A stretch of 64,000 bases of DNA, from the NCBI RefSeq assembly GCF_000419585.1, contig NZ_ATTH01000001.1:3077001-3141000 (forward strand), in the 5' to 3' direction. Shown here piece after piece: positions 55,595 through 61,583 of this stretch. The notes under the pieces are model-generated. The model was not told where the DNA came from. It did no database searches and saw nothing but the letters and a program-made list of their open reading frames with translations. The translations under genes were made by a program, and so were the position numbers. The first letter of the stretch is position 1. Each line of letters opens with the position of its first letter. Source of the stretch: Salisaeta longa DSM 21114. GTDB lineage: Bacteria; Bacteroidota; Rhodothermia; Rhodothermales; Salinibacteraceae.

Positions 55595-56146
55595 ATGCTC
55601 CGAGCATCCGCCATTGTCATCTGCCTGTTGGCGCTCGCTTTAGTGAGTGGCTGCGCCTCAAGCCGGCTGCCATCCACTGAGCCTCAATCGCTGAAACAGG
55701 TGAACCAACAGCTCGAAAATCGATGGGCCCGGATTCAAATGACAGATGATACGTTCATTGAACACCTCGAAGAGGTACGAATCGGTGTGGACAGCACGAG
55801 ATTTTACCACCGGCTCAAACAGAGAGAGGGATCCATTCCAACAGACTCCCTTAACCAGATTGCAATTCGAGGCGATACCGGAAGCGGTTGGGGCTTTCTC
55901 ATTGGAGCAGCTCCGGGACTCACGGGGATAACCATCGGTGGAATCACCCTTGGAACGAGCAGTAACACGGGATCCATTGGGGCTGGCCTCGCGGCTGCAT
56001 TGTATCTGGGAGGCGGGGCCATTTTGACTGTCATGGGCGGTCTCAGCGGGGCGCTGATTGGTGATGCCATTACAACCGACGAATGGAAAGTGATCTACGA
56101 CGGTCCACTTGAGAAGTATCAAAATGGAAGGGGACGCGGGCGCTAA
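55595..56146 (+). CDS. Cassette-encoded lipoprotein
   Basis: A 183-residue lipoprotein starting at the ATG at 55595 (lipobox VSGC, Cys20; an open frame upstream belongs to the truncated toxin). A helical polar section (SLKQVNQQLENRWARIQMTD) is followed by beta-rich sequence and then a Gly-rich hydrophobic part (GWGFLIGAAPGLTGITIGGI, IGAGLAAALYLGGGAILTVM), and a basic tail ends it (QNGRGRGR). The layout resembles the 53791 lipoprotein. It ends 22 bases before attC d. No function is known. Confidence 0.75.
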   Translation: MLRASAIVICLLALALVSGCASSRLPSTEPQSLKQVNQQLENRWARIQMTDDTFIEHLEEVRIGVDSTRFYHRLKQREGSIPTDSLNQIAIRGDTGSGWGFLIGAAPGLTGITIGGITLGTSSNTGSIGAGLAAALYLGGGAILTVMGGLSGALIGDAITTDEWKVIYDGPLEKYQNGRGRGR

Positions 56147-56168
56147 GACGCGAAGGTGGTTACAGGCT

Positions 56169-56282
56169 ACATAACCCACCACTGCTGCCGACGACGGGCT
56201 GGAGCCAGATTCCAGCGGTAGCGCCTCGGCTGCTATTTGCGCACCTTTTCGTGCCCGTCGCGGCAGAGTTTCACCGTTATGG
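56169..56282 (+). other. attC site d
   Basis: The end boxes are ACATAAC (56169-56175) and GTTATGG (56276-56282). The arm CTGCCGACGACGGGC pairs with GCCCGTCGCGGCAG (56253-56266) with one unpaired A. It is nearly the same as site c. Confidence 0.9.
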
Positions 56283-56353
56283 CGCTTTAGAAACAGCACT
56301 CACGTCGCTAGGGTAGCACAATGTGCCCTCCTCCAAGAGAAGAGGATTCAGCC

Positions 56354-56590
56354 ATGGAATCGAAAACAATCAATCTTCGCGTCAGCCCCGATGTCGCAGA
56401 AGCGTACGAGTCTGCTTCGGACGAGGAGAAACGGAAACTTGAAGCGCTTCTCAGTAGCCGGTTGCGGGAAGCCGTCCGGCATCGAGGTCGAGGTCGATCC
56501 CTCGAAGAGATTATGGACGAAATGAGCCGACGGGCTCAAGAGCGTGGACTTACTCAAGAGAAGCTCGACGAGATTCTGAATGAGGAGTGA
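56354..56590 (+). CDS. Antitoxin of a PIN-toxin module
   Basis: A 78-residue protein, start ATG at 56354 (MESKTINLRVSPDVAEAYES), resembling small antitoxins with an N-terminal DNA-binding part and a charged helical C-terminal part (GRSLEEIMDEMSRRAQERGL). Its last 11 bases overlap the start of the PIN toxin gene. The overlap and the type of partner make the antitoxin role very likely, although I do not place it in a named family. Confidence 0.7.
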   Translation: MESKTINLRVSPDVAEAYESASDEEKRKLEALLSSRLREAVRHRGRGRSLEEIMDEMSRRAQERGLTQEKLDEILNEE

Positions 56591-57005
56591 CCGGCGCTAT
56601 GTCTTCGACACGAATACGCTCGTCAGCGCTGCCCTATTCCGAGGGGGAACGCCAGGGGAGGCGTTCCGCTATGCGTTGAACACGGGCGTCGTGTTGCTTT
56701 CAGAGGCGACGTTTGAGGAAATCGACGAGGTGATCGCCCGGGAGAAATTTGACGACTACCTCACACCTGAAGAACGCGGTGCCTTTATCGAAGCTTTGGT
56801 TGATCGAAGTCAATTCGTCAACCCAACGGAGGATGTACGAGCCTGTCGCGATCCAGATGACAACAAATTTCTGGAACTTGCTGTAAGCGAAAATGCAACC
56901 TGTATCGTCAGCGGGGACGCCGACCTGTTGGAGCTCAATCCGTTTCGGGGAATTCTAATCATGAGACCAGCAGACTTCCTTGAAGAGAGCAAGCAAGATG
57001 AGTAG
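56580..57005 (+). CDS. PIN-domain toxin
   Basis: A 141-residue PIN-domain protein of the putative toxin-component group. Acidic active-site residues: Asp10 in YVFDTNTLVSA, a Glu at 47-48 in SEATFEEIDEV, Asp94 in DPDDNKFLELAV and Asp113 in IVSGDADLLELN. The spacing follows metal-dependent RNases of this family. It starts at the ATG at 56580 inside the antitoxin gene and ends three bases before attC e. All catalytic positions are present, so it is probably active. Confidence 0.82.
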   Translation: MRSDRRYVFDTNTLVSAALFRGGTPGEAFRYALNTGVVLLSEATFEEIDEVIAREKFDDYLTPEERGAFIEALVDRSQFVNPTEDVRACRDPDDNKFLELAVSENATCIVSGDADLLELNPFRGILIMRPADFLEESKQDE

Positions 57006-57007
57006 CA

Positions 57008-57198
57008 CCATAACCCACCCGCTACAGCTGAAAATGGGCGCGGGCCATTTGCAATCGAGAGCAGCCGAGCGATTCCGACGTTGCGGATCGAGAGTGGCGA
57101 CACTAGCGAATGAGAGCTCCGGAGACCGAGGCTGATTGATCGTATTAAACTCTGTCGAGTCTTTTCGCGCCCATTTCAGCTGAGCTTTTTCGTTATAC
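57008..57198 (+). other. attC site e (long form)
   Basis: The end boxes are CCATAAC (57008-57014) and GTTATAC (57192-57198). The arms GCTACAGCTGAAAATGGGCG and CGCGCCCATTTCAGCTGAGC pair with two unpaired bases. At 191 bases it has a much longer loop than sites b, c, d and h. Confidence 0.75.
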
Positions 57199-57221
57199 TT
57201 GGCTACCAGTCATACACAGTC

Positions 57222-57362
57222 ATGACTGCCCCCTCCTTAAACGACTATTTTCAAGCTTGGTGGAGCATTGGAGTGCCCTCAGCTGCGATCACAGTAGTGC
57301 TATTGCAATACGTGTTTCCCCTCATTGAAACTTCGCCGCCGAGGTTCGAGACTCTCTCCTAG
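57222..57362 (+). CDS. Possible 46-residue membrane peptide in a cassette
   Basis: An ATG at 57222, 24 bases after attC e, starts a 46-codon frame ending TAG at 57360: MTAPSLNDYFQAWWSIGVP, then a hydrophobic stretch (SAAITVVLLQYVFPLI) able to span the membrane once, then a short polar end. Nothing else in this cassette (57199-57461) has coding potential on the plus strand, so this is the best candidate for its gene. It could be a small hydrophobic toxin or a chance frame. Confidence 0.4.
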   Translation: MTAPSLNDYFQAWWSIGVPSAAITVVLLQYVFPLIETSPPRFETLS

Positions 57363-57461
57363 GCAGTGGTGCACGGATCGACAAATAGCGTGGTAATTGC
57401 AATTGTGTGGCCATGGATGATGAGGCTTTTGAGGCTTTCAAGCGACCCTGCAGAGAGCGAG

Positions 57462-57593
57462 GTATAACAACACGGTGTAGCAGATGCAGAGCTTTGGCGT
57501 TTCACCTTGCTTGGCGTGCTGCGGCGAAACGTGTCGCTGTAGTTCACCAGTAGCGACAGCTCCTCCTGCGCTGCCAAGCTCTCACCGATATGC
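57462..57593 (+). other. attC site f
   Basis: It starts GTATAAC (57462-57468) and ends at GATATGC (57587-57593), a degenerate form of GTTATGC. It shares GTGTAGCAGA-GCAG and CTGCGCTGCCAAGCT with site g, so f and g form a second attC family in the array. Because the second box is mutated it may no longer recombine. Confidence 0.6.
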
Positions 57594-57619
57594 CGCCCCT
57601 CCAACCACTGCTCAAATGA

Positions 57620-57949
57620 ATGCGGCTCCCCAACCGGTACAAAGCCTACGTGCCGCGGGAAAAGCTGAGCGGCGATCTCCTGTCGCGCTCGCATGCCGTT
57701 GGCAAGTCAAAGGCGCGGTTCTTCCGTGCACATGGCTACGATGAGGAGACAGCCGATCATCTTGCGCGCGACCGGCTGAATGTAGCCCATCAGAACGAGG
57801 TCGTGGAAGTAGCGGAGTCACCGCATGACGCAACGTACGTCGTTGAAGGTACCTTGAGGACACCGCGCGGAACTACCGTCAGTGTCCGAACGGTGTGGAT
57901 CGTAGCGTCCGAAGACGCTCCCCGTTTTGTCACTGCCTACCCGAGGTGA
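57620..57949 (+). CDS. DUF6883 protein
   Basis: A 109-residue cytosolic protein, start ATG at 57620, 26 bases after attC f. It matches the DUF6883 pattern along its length: MRLPNRYKAYVPREKLSGDL, HAVGKSKARFFRAHGYDEET, NEVVEVAESPHDATYVVEG and TVWIVASEDAPRFVTAYP. The family often lies next to DUF4926 proteins, as here (five bases downstream). The conserved HAVGKSKARFFR basic block suggests nucleic-acid contact. It may be one half of a small toxin-antitoxin-like or immunity module, but no role is established. Confidence 0.78.
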   Translation: MRLPNRYKAYVPREKLSGDLLSRSHAVGKSKARFFRAHGYDEETADHLARDRLNVAHQNEVVEVAESPHDATYVVEGTLRTPRGTTVSVRTVWIVASEDAPRFVTAYPR

Positions 57950-57953
57950 AAAC

Positions 57954-58181
57954 ATGATTCAAGAACTGGATACCGTCGTGTTGGCAGATGACCTCCCGGA
58001 GCACGGTCTGACGCCAGGTGATGTAGGAGTCGTAGTCCATGTCTATGCTGACGGCGCTGCCTACGAAGTGGAATTCCTGACCGGAGAAGGTGCTACCATA
58101 GCTGTGGTCACGCTGGGAAAGGACGCTGTGCGTCCAATGAAGCAGCGGAAAATCCTGCGCGTGCGCAGTATGGCGGCCTAA
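57954..58181 (+). CDS. DUF4926 protein
   Basis: A 75-residue protein, start ATG at 57954, with the DUF4926 pattern: MIQELDTVVLADDLPEHGLT, PGDVGVVVHVYADGAAYEVE and FLTGEGATIAVVTLGKDAVR. It is a small SH3-like beta barrel by its pattern of short strands. Its stop lies inside the first box of attC g (58176-58182), so it is the last gene of the cassette. In other genomes the family is common beside toxin-like partners; I infer that it may neutralise the DUF6883 protein. Confidence 0.78.
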   Translation: MIQELDTVVLADDLPEHGLTPGDVGVVVHVYADGAAYEVEFLTGEGATIAVVTLGKDAVRPMKQRKILRVRSMAA

Positions 58182-58309
58182 CAATACGCTGTAGCAGACG
58201 CAGGGCTCTGGCGTCTTCGTGAGCGGCGAGTGGCGTGTCAAGCCGTTTTGCTGCATCTTAGCAGTAGCGCCATCCTCCTTTCTGCGCTGCCAAGCTACAG
58301 TCGTTATAC
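58176..58309 (+). other. attC site g
   Basis: The end boxes are GCCTAAC (58176-58182, a perfect RYYYAAC) and GTTATAC (58303-58309). Arms CTGTAGC with GCTACAG and AGACGCAG with CTGCGCT pair around a bulge. It belongs to the same family as site f. Confidence 0.75.
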
Positions 58310-58390
58310 GGCACGGAAACCGTTTGCGAACCCGTGCCTTGCCCGGATCATACGACTTGTGACGCCCTTCCAACTTGAGTGAAGCCATCC

Positions 58391-58582
58391 ATGTCGCAAG
58401 GAACCATGAAGGCAAAGATTGTCCGTGCTGTTGAAGAACTGCCGGAGGACGCTACCATCGAGCGTCTCGTTTTCTTGCACAAGATCGAAGTTGGCCTAAA
58501 GCGAGTCGAGGAATGAAAGACGGTACCGCTCGCCGAGGTGGAAGCGCGGCTGAAGCGTCGTCGCTCTAAGGAGAAGCAGTAG
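58391..58582 (+). pseudogene. Antitoxin pseudogene with in-frame TGA (ParE/RelE-type partner)
   Basis: The ATG at 58391 gives MSQGTMKAKIVRAVEELPED, ATIERLVFLHKIEVGLKRVEE, then TGA (58514-58516), and the same frame goes on KTVPLAEVEARLKRRRSKEK to a TAG at 58580. Antitoxins of this type usually read ...EEGK... at the joint, so GGA to TGA is the likely change. The toxin that should follow is cut at 58641. Confidence 0.65.
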
Positions 58583-58594
58583 CCACCAATCCGC

Positions 58595-58647
58595 ATGGTC
58601 CGTGTCCGTCTCACTGAGCAGGCCCAAAATGAACTTGACCGTTATAC
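58595..58647 (+). pseudogene. ParE/RelE-like toxin cut at a core site
   Basis: Twelve bases after the antitoxin end, MVRVRLTEQAQNELDRY opens a RelE/ParE-type toxin. At codon 16-17 (Arg-Tyr, CGTTAT) it reaches GTTATAC (58641-58647), the core box of sites a, e and g, and the following bases TACAGCCCA are the same as those after attC a. The frame ends 30 codons from the start. This is the second toxin in the array cut at such a box. Confidence 0.6.
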
Positions 58648-58718
58648 AGCCCAAACTTTTCGCTGGGATGACGAGTCAAAAGGATGAGATCCAATCATCA
58701 CCCAGCGATCCAATCGCT

Positions 58719-58976
58719 ATGCTTCGAACGTACGAAGGCATCCTCGAAGGCGATCGCATCCGGTGGGCGGGAGACGACGTGCCTGCTACCGATCGGCCGC
58801 TTCGCGTGCACGTGACCGTGATTGAAGACAACGCCGAAAAGGAGAAGCGGGGCCAGCAGATGGCCGATGCACTCTCCAAAGTGGCGGAGTCCGGCGCGTT
58901 CAGCGGGATTCAGGACCCTAGCGCGTGGCAGCGTGACATCCGCCGTGATCGTCCGCTTCCCGGTCGCGACAACTGA
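58719..58976 (+). CDS. Antitoxin of the VapC module
   Basis: An 85-residue protein, start ATG at 58719 (MLRTYEGILEGDRIRWAGDD), whose N-terminal beta part resembles AbrB/DUF104-like antitoxins and whose C-terminal part is charged (EDNAEKEKRGQQMADALSKV, SAWQRDIRRDRPLPGRDN). An upstream in-frame extension is possible but crosses the cassette boundary. It is five bases before the VapC gene, in one cassette ending at attC h. The family is inferred from context and pattern. Confidence 0.72.
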   Translation: MLRTYEGILEGDRIRWAGDDVPATDRPLRVHVTVIEDNAEKEKRGQQMADALSKVAESGAFSGIQDPSAWQRDIRRDRPLPGRDN

Positions 58977-58981
58977 GGCAT

Positions 58982-59353
58982 ATGCTTCTCGACAGCAATC
59001 TTATTATCTATGCCAGTCAGCCCCAGCACGGAGCCCTTCGAAGATTCATCGCCCGTGAGGCACCCTACGTTTCAGTGATCAGCAAGGTCGAGACGCTGGG
59101 CTACCATGAGCTTGGTGAGAACGAGCAGCGGGTTCTGGAAGCGTTCTTCGACGCGGCCGAAGTGCTCCCGGTGTCAGGGTCGGCTATTACCGCAGCGATT
59201 CGACTACGCCAAAAGCGCCGCATGTCACTCGGCGATGCGCTTATCGCGGGAACGGCGCTCAGCTACGGCCTGCTGCTGGCAACGCACAACACGGAGGACT
59301 TTGCATGGATCGAGGAGTTGGACGTTATCGATCCGCTTGCCAACACGTCGTAA
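58982..59353 (+). CDS. vapC: VapC-family PIN toxin
   Basis: A 123-residue PIN-domain ribonuclease. The acidic residues are Asp4 in MLLDSNLIIY, Glu37 in VISKVETLGYHE, Asp85 in MSLGDALIAGTA and Asp106 in THNTEDFAWI, with the Thr-His-Asn of the C-terminal site also present. The length is typical. It is downstream of its antitoxin and seven bases before attC h. The module looks intact, unlike the truncated copies elsewhere in the array. Confidence 0.88.
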   Translation: MLLDSNLIIYASQPQHGALRRFIAREAPYVSVISKVETLGYHELGENEQRVLEAFFDAAEVLPVSGSAITAAIRLRQKRRMSLGDALIAGTALSYGLLLATHNTEDFAWIEELDVIDPLANTS

Positions 59354-59359
59354 AGGGTC

Positions 59360-59474
59360 GCAGAACCCCACACTGCTGCCGACGAAGGGCTGAAGCCAGA
59401 TTGTGGCGGTAGCGCATCCGCTGCTGAATCCGTATCTTTTCATTGTCCTTCGCGGCATAGTTCATCCGCTATGT
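59360..59474 (+). other. attC site h
   Basis: The arms CTGCCGACGAAGGG and GTCCTTCGCGGCA pair as in sites b-d, but both end boxes are altered: GCAGAAC (59360-59366) and GCTATGT (59468-59474). A better GTTATGA box (59497-59503) lies 23 bases on, at the start of the next gene. Confidence 0.75.
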
Positions 59475-59499
59475 CTTTTGCAGACGATGATACATCGTT

Positions 59500-60207
59500 A
59501 TGAGGATTATGCAGCGTGAGGTTAACCAAATCCGTGACACAGCTAAGCAATTGCCCGAGAAACGTACTCGTTTCAAGGATTTGCTATCCCGCCTCTCGAA
59601 AAACAAGCAGCGTGAACTACTGGCCATCGTTTACCTTGGACGGGGCGACTACTCGGATTGGGACGAAGCACTTTCCAATGTGACTCTACCGTCTGGGATG
59701 GCTGTATATCTTGCTGAAAAGCAGTATCTCTCCCAGTACATCAGTCAGGGCTGGGACATGGTGCCGCACCGCGTCAAGGAGAATGTGGTTAACGACGCTG
59801 CGGATAAACTCGACGCCACAATCCAGGCAGTTGAGGAAATCCTCAATGGCTTGGATGGATACCTGGTTGAATTCCGTGAAAGACCAGAATCGGTGTCTAC
59901 CAATCTGCTTCGTCTCCGGGCTTTTTCAGACGAGATAGCTCAAGCTGTTGGCAACAACCCGCGAGTATCGGATGGATGGTACCATGAGAAATCGAGTCAG
60001 CTGAAGAATAGTGCGAAAGGGGCGGTGGACATGTGGATTCGTGACCATGACGAAGTCGAAGTGGTCCCCAGTGCTCCAATGTCGGCCCACGAATGGATCA
60101 AGGAAATGATGACTGGATATCTGAGGGACGGTCTTAAGATGGCCAGAGTTCTCCGGAAGGCAGTTGAAGAGGATGAGATCGATCTTCTAGATTATCAAGA
60201 GCAGTAA
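59500..60207 (+). CDS. DUF3775 protein
   Basis: A 235-residue protein whose first 85 residues match DUF3775 (RELLAIVYLGRGDYSDWDEA, VYLAEKQYLSQYISQGWDMV). The rest is mainly helical and charged (NVVNDAADKLDATIQAVEEI, DGLKMARVLRKAVEEDEIDL). ATGs at 59500 and 59509 are both possible; the first lies inside a GTTATGA core box, so the cassette junction itself would supply the start codon. No enzymatic motif is visible. It fills one cassette, between sites h and i. Confidence 0.72.
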   Translation: MRIMQREVNQIRDTAKQLPEKRTRFKDLLSRLSKNKQRELLAIVYLGRGDYSDWDEALSNVTLPSGMAVYLAEKQYLSQYISQGWDMVPHRVKENVVNDAADKLDATIQAVEEILNGLDGYLVEFRERPESVSTNLLRLRAFSDEIAQAVGNNPRVSDGWYHEKSSQLKNSAKGAVDMWIRDHDEVEVVPSAPMSAHEWIKEMMTGYLRDGLKMARVLRKAVEEDEIDLLDYQEQ

Positions 60208-60214
60208 GAAAAAC

Positions 60215-60403
60215 GCATAACCGTCGCTAGAGGCGACGGAGGGCTTTTGCCGTCATCAATCGAGGTCTTGCAGACGGTCTCGCCTTCGCTCGCCGGGAGT
60301 GACGAAGTTGGCGGATGGAAACTGCGGTTGGCCTTGATATTTTCGCCGAGTCAAGTTCTTCTGGCGTTTTCCTGCCCTCCGCACTTCAGCTTCCACGTTA
60401 TAT
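60215..60403 (+). other. attC site i (long form)
   Basis: The end boxes are GCATAAC (60215-60221) and GTTATAT (60397-60403); the arms GACGGAGGGC and GCCCTCCGC pair. At 189 bases it is longer than the b-d type; the loop contains GGTCTCGCCTTCGCTCGCCG and GAGTGACGAAG, which resemble dispersed genomic repeats, so the loop may have been invaded by one. Confidence 0.7.
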
Positions 60404-60498
60404 GCCGCACTGCCTGTCTCTAAAGGCTGGTCTGAACCCAATCGCCTGGCGCGGCATTCAAAAGATGCATTTTTGCTCATCATCCTTTACCGCAGACC

Positions 60499-60723
60499 AT
60501 GAAGGTGAAAGTCACCAAACGAGGCGTCACCGTGCCCAAGCGGATGCTCCATGGAGCGGAGGAGGTTACCATCCGAGAAGAAAAGGGCCGCATCATTGTT
60601 GAACCTGTTGGCGAGACGGAGCCCGAAGAAACTGATCCGATTCAGGGACTCGGCCGTGAGCCTGTGCAGTGCAATGCTCCCGATGCGGCTGAACATCACG
60701 ACCGCTACCTCTACGGCAAATGA
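60499..60723 (+). CDS. AbrB-type (SpoVT-like) antitoxin
   Basis: A 74-residue protein with the swapped-hairpin AbrB pattern at the N-terminus (MKVKVTKRGVTVPKRMLHGA, EEVTIREEKGRIIVEPVGE) and a Glu/Asp-rich tail that would cover the toxin. Its stop overlaps the start of the PIN toxin gene as ATGA. The first 95 bases of the cassette (60404-60498) hold no gene but could hold a promoter. Confidence 0.8.
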   Translation: MKVKVTKRGVTVPKRMLHGAEEVTIREEKGRIIVEPVGETEPEETDPIQGLGREPVQCNAPDAAEHHDRYLYGK

Positions 60724-61130
60724 CCTCCTGTTTTCTCGATACGGGCTATCTCATTGCTCTTGAGGCCTCCGACGATCAGCACCACGACGCGGCCGTTCGG
60801 CATTGGCGAGATGAAGTCCTGGCCTCCCCACCCCTGATTGTCACCACATCGTATGTCTTCGATGAAGTGGTCACCTTCTTCAACGGTCGCGACCGTCACG
60901 AAAAAGCCGTCGAGGTCGGGCAGCGCCTGCAAGCGAGCGATGCGGTAGAGATCGTACATGTGACGCGGAAGCTTTTCAATGCAGGATGGCTTCTGCTGCA
61001 GGAACGACCAGACAAGCGATATTCGCTGACCGACTGCATTTCCTTTGTCGTCATGGAACGACGCCAGATCGAGCGCGCATTGGCATTTGATCACCACTTC
61101 CAGCAGGCAGGATTTCAGCTTCTTCCGTGA
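60720..61130 (+). CDS. vapC: VapC-family PIN toxin
   Basis: A 136-residue PIN-domain ribonuclease, start ATG at 60720 overlapping the antitoxin stop by four bases. Active-site acids: Asp7 in CFLDTGYLIALE, Glu49 in SYVFDEVVTFF, Asp105 in YSLTDCISFVVM and Asp124 in ALAFDHHFQQ. The sequence is unlike the 58982 toxin, so the two came from separate captures. It is the last cassette gene before the array ends at a truncated attC. Confidence 0.87.
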   Translation: MTSCFLDTGYLIALEASDDQHHDAAVRHWRDEVLASPPLIVTTSYVFDEVVTFFNGRDRHEKAVEVGQRLQASDAVEIVHVTRKLFNAGWLLLQERPDKRYSLTDCISFVVMERRQIERALAFDHHFQQAGFQLLP

Positions 61131-61135
61131 GCGGC

Positions 61136-61231
61136 ACATAATCCTGCGCTGCTGCCGACGAAGGGCTGAAGCCAGATGGTGGCGGTAGCGCATCCGCTGC
61201 TGAATCCGTATCCTTTCAGTGCCCGCCGCGG
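61136..61231 (+). other. attC site j, truncated (right end of the array)
   Basis: It begins ACATAAT (a changed first box) and follows sites b-d and h closely through GCTGCCGACGAAGGGCTGA and the loop, but its right arm becomes CCGCCGCGGGCACG and no second end box follows. The array therefore ends here. Confidence 0.7.
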
Positions 61232-61583
61232 GCACGCCAAGCCATGAGCTTTGTCGGACGGCGCTTGGGCATCGCGTAAATCTTACACCGGCGGGGAGCT
61301 TTCGCCCGTGGCTCTGCGTCTCATCTTCATGTGCGATGTAGGCACGGCGCCCGCGCATGACGGAAAGGCCCTGCTGCAGCCCGGGCGTCTCCTGACGAAT
61401 GGGCAGCCAACTTTCTTCTTTGCACGCGCGGCATTACTTTTGAAGTTACGTGTACACGAAATCTGCACTGTGCATTTGCAGCGTGTGTGCCCCACCGGCG
61501 TCATGATGCGATGTGCGGGCGCAGCGCCCCGATGGTTGATCCATCCGTCGCTTCTCATTCTTTTTTGCTGGTACCTGATCTCC
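61232..61583 (+). other. Intergenic region before the transglycosylase gene
   Basis: These 352 bases hold no convincing gene; the frame open upstream of 61584 lacks the character of coding sequence. A TACTTTTG motif at 61435-61442 fits the Bacteroidota -7 consensus and may begin the transcript. Confidence 0.45.

Larger units (their letters stand above)
46140..61231. mobile_element. Decaying chromosomal integron with cassette array
   Basis: A broken integron-integrase gene (49112-49777, minus) is followed, in the orientation expected for an integron, by cassettes separated by ten attC sites (53654 to 61231). One further attC (48875-48992) and cassette remnants lie on the other side of the integrase. 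Several attC copies are nearly identical, as in sedentary (super)integrons. Nearly all cassette genes are on the plus strand. GC is lower here than in the core: a hand count of the line at 52201 gives 50 percent, against 63 percent for the line at 961. The left limit is uncertain; the right limit is a truncated attC at 61231. Confidence 0.85.

Noticed and set aside
46140-58582. TGA read as an amino acid, to explain the in-frame TGA codons in two antitoxins and the integrase
   Set aside because: TGA ends several intact genes in this window (for example at 9026, 11360 and 46812), and in each broken case the neighbouring toxin or the integrase end is damaged too, so simple decay fits better.
53654-61231. 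The repeated blocks as a CRISPR array
   Set aside because: The repeats are 114-191 bases long, imperfect, fold on themselves with one unpaired base, and are separated by whole genes of 0.3-3.7 kb, which fits attC sites rather than CRISPR.
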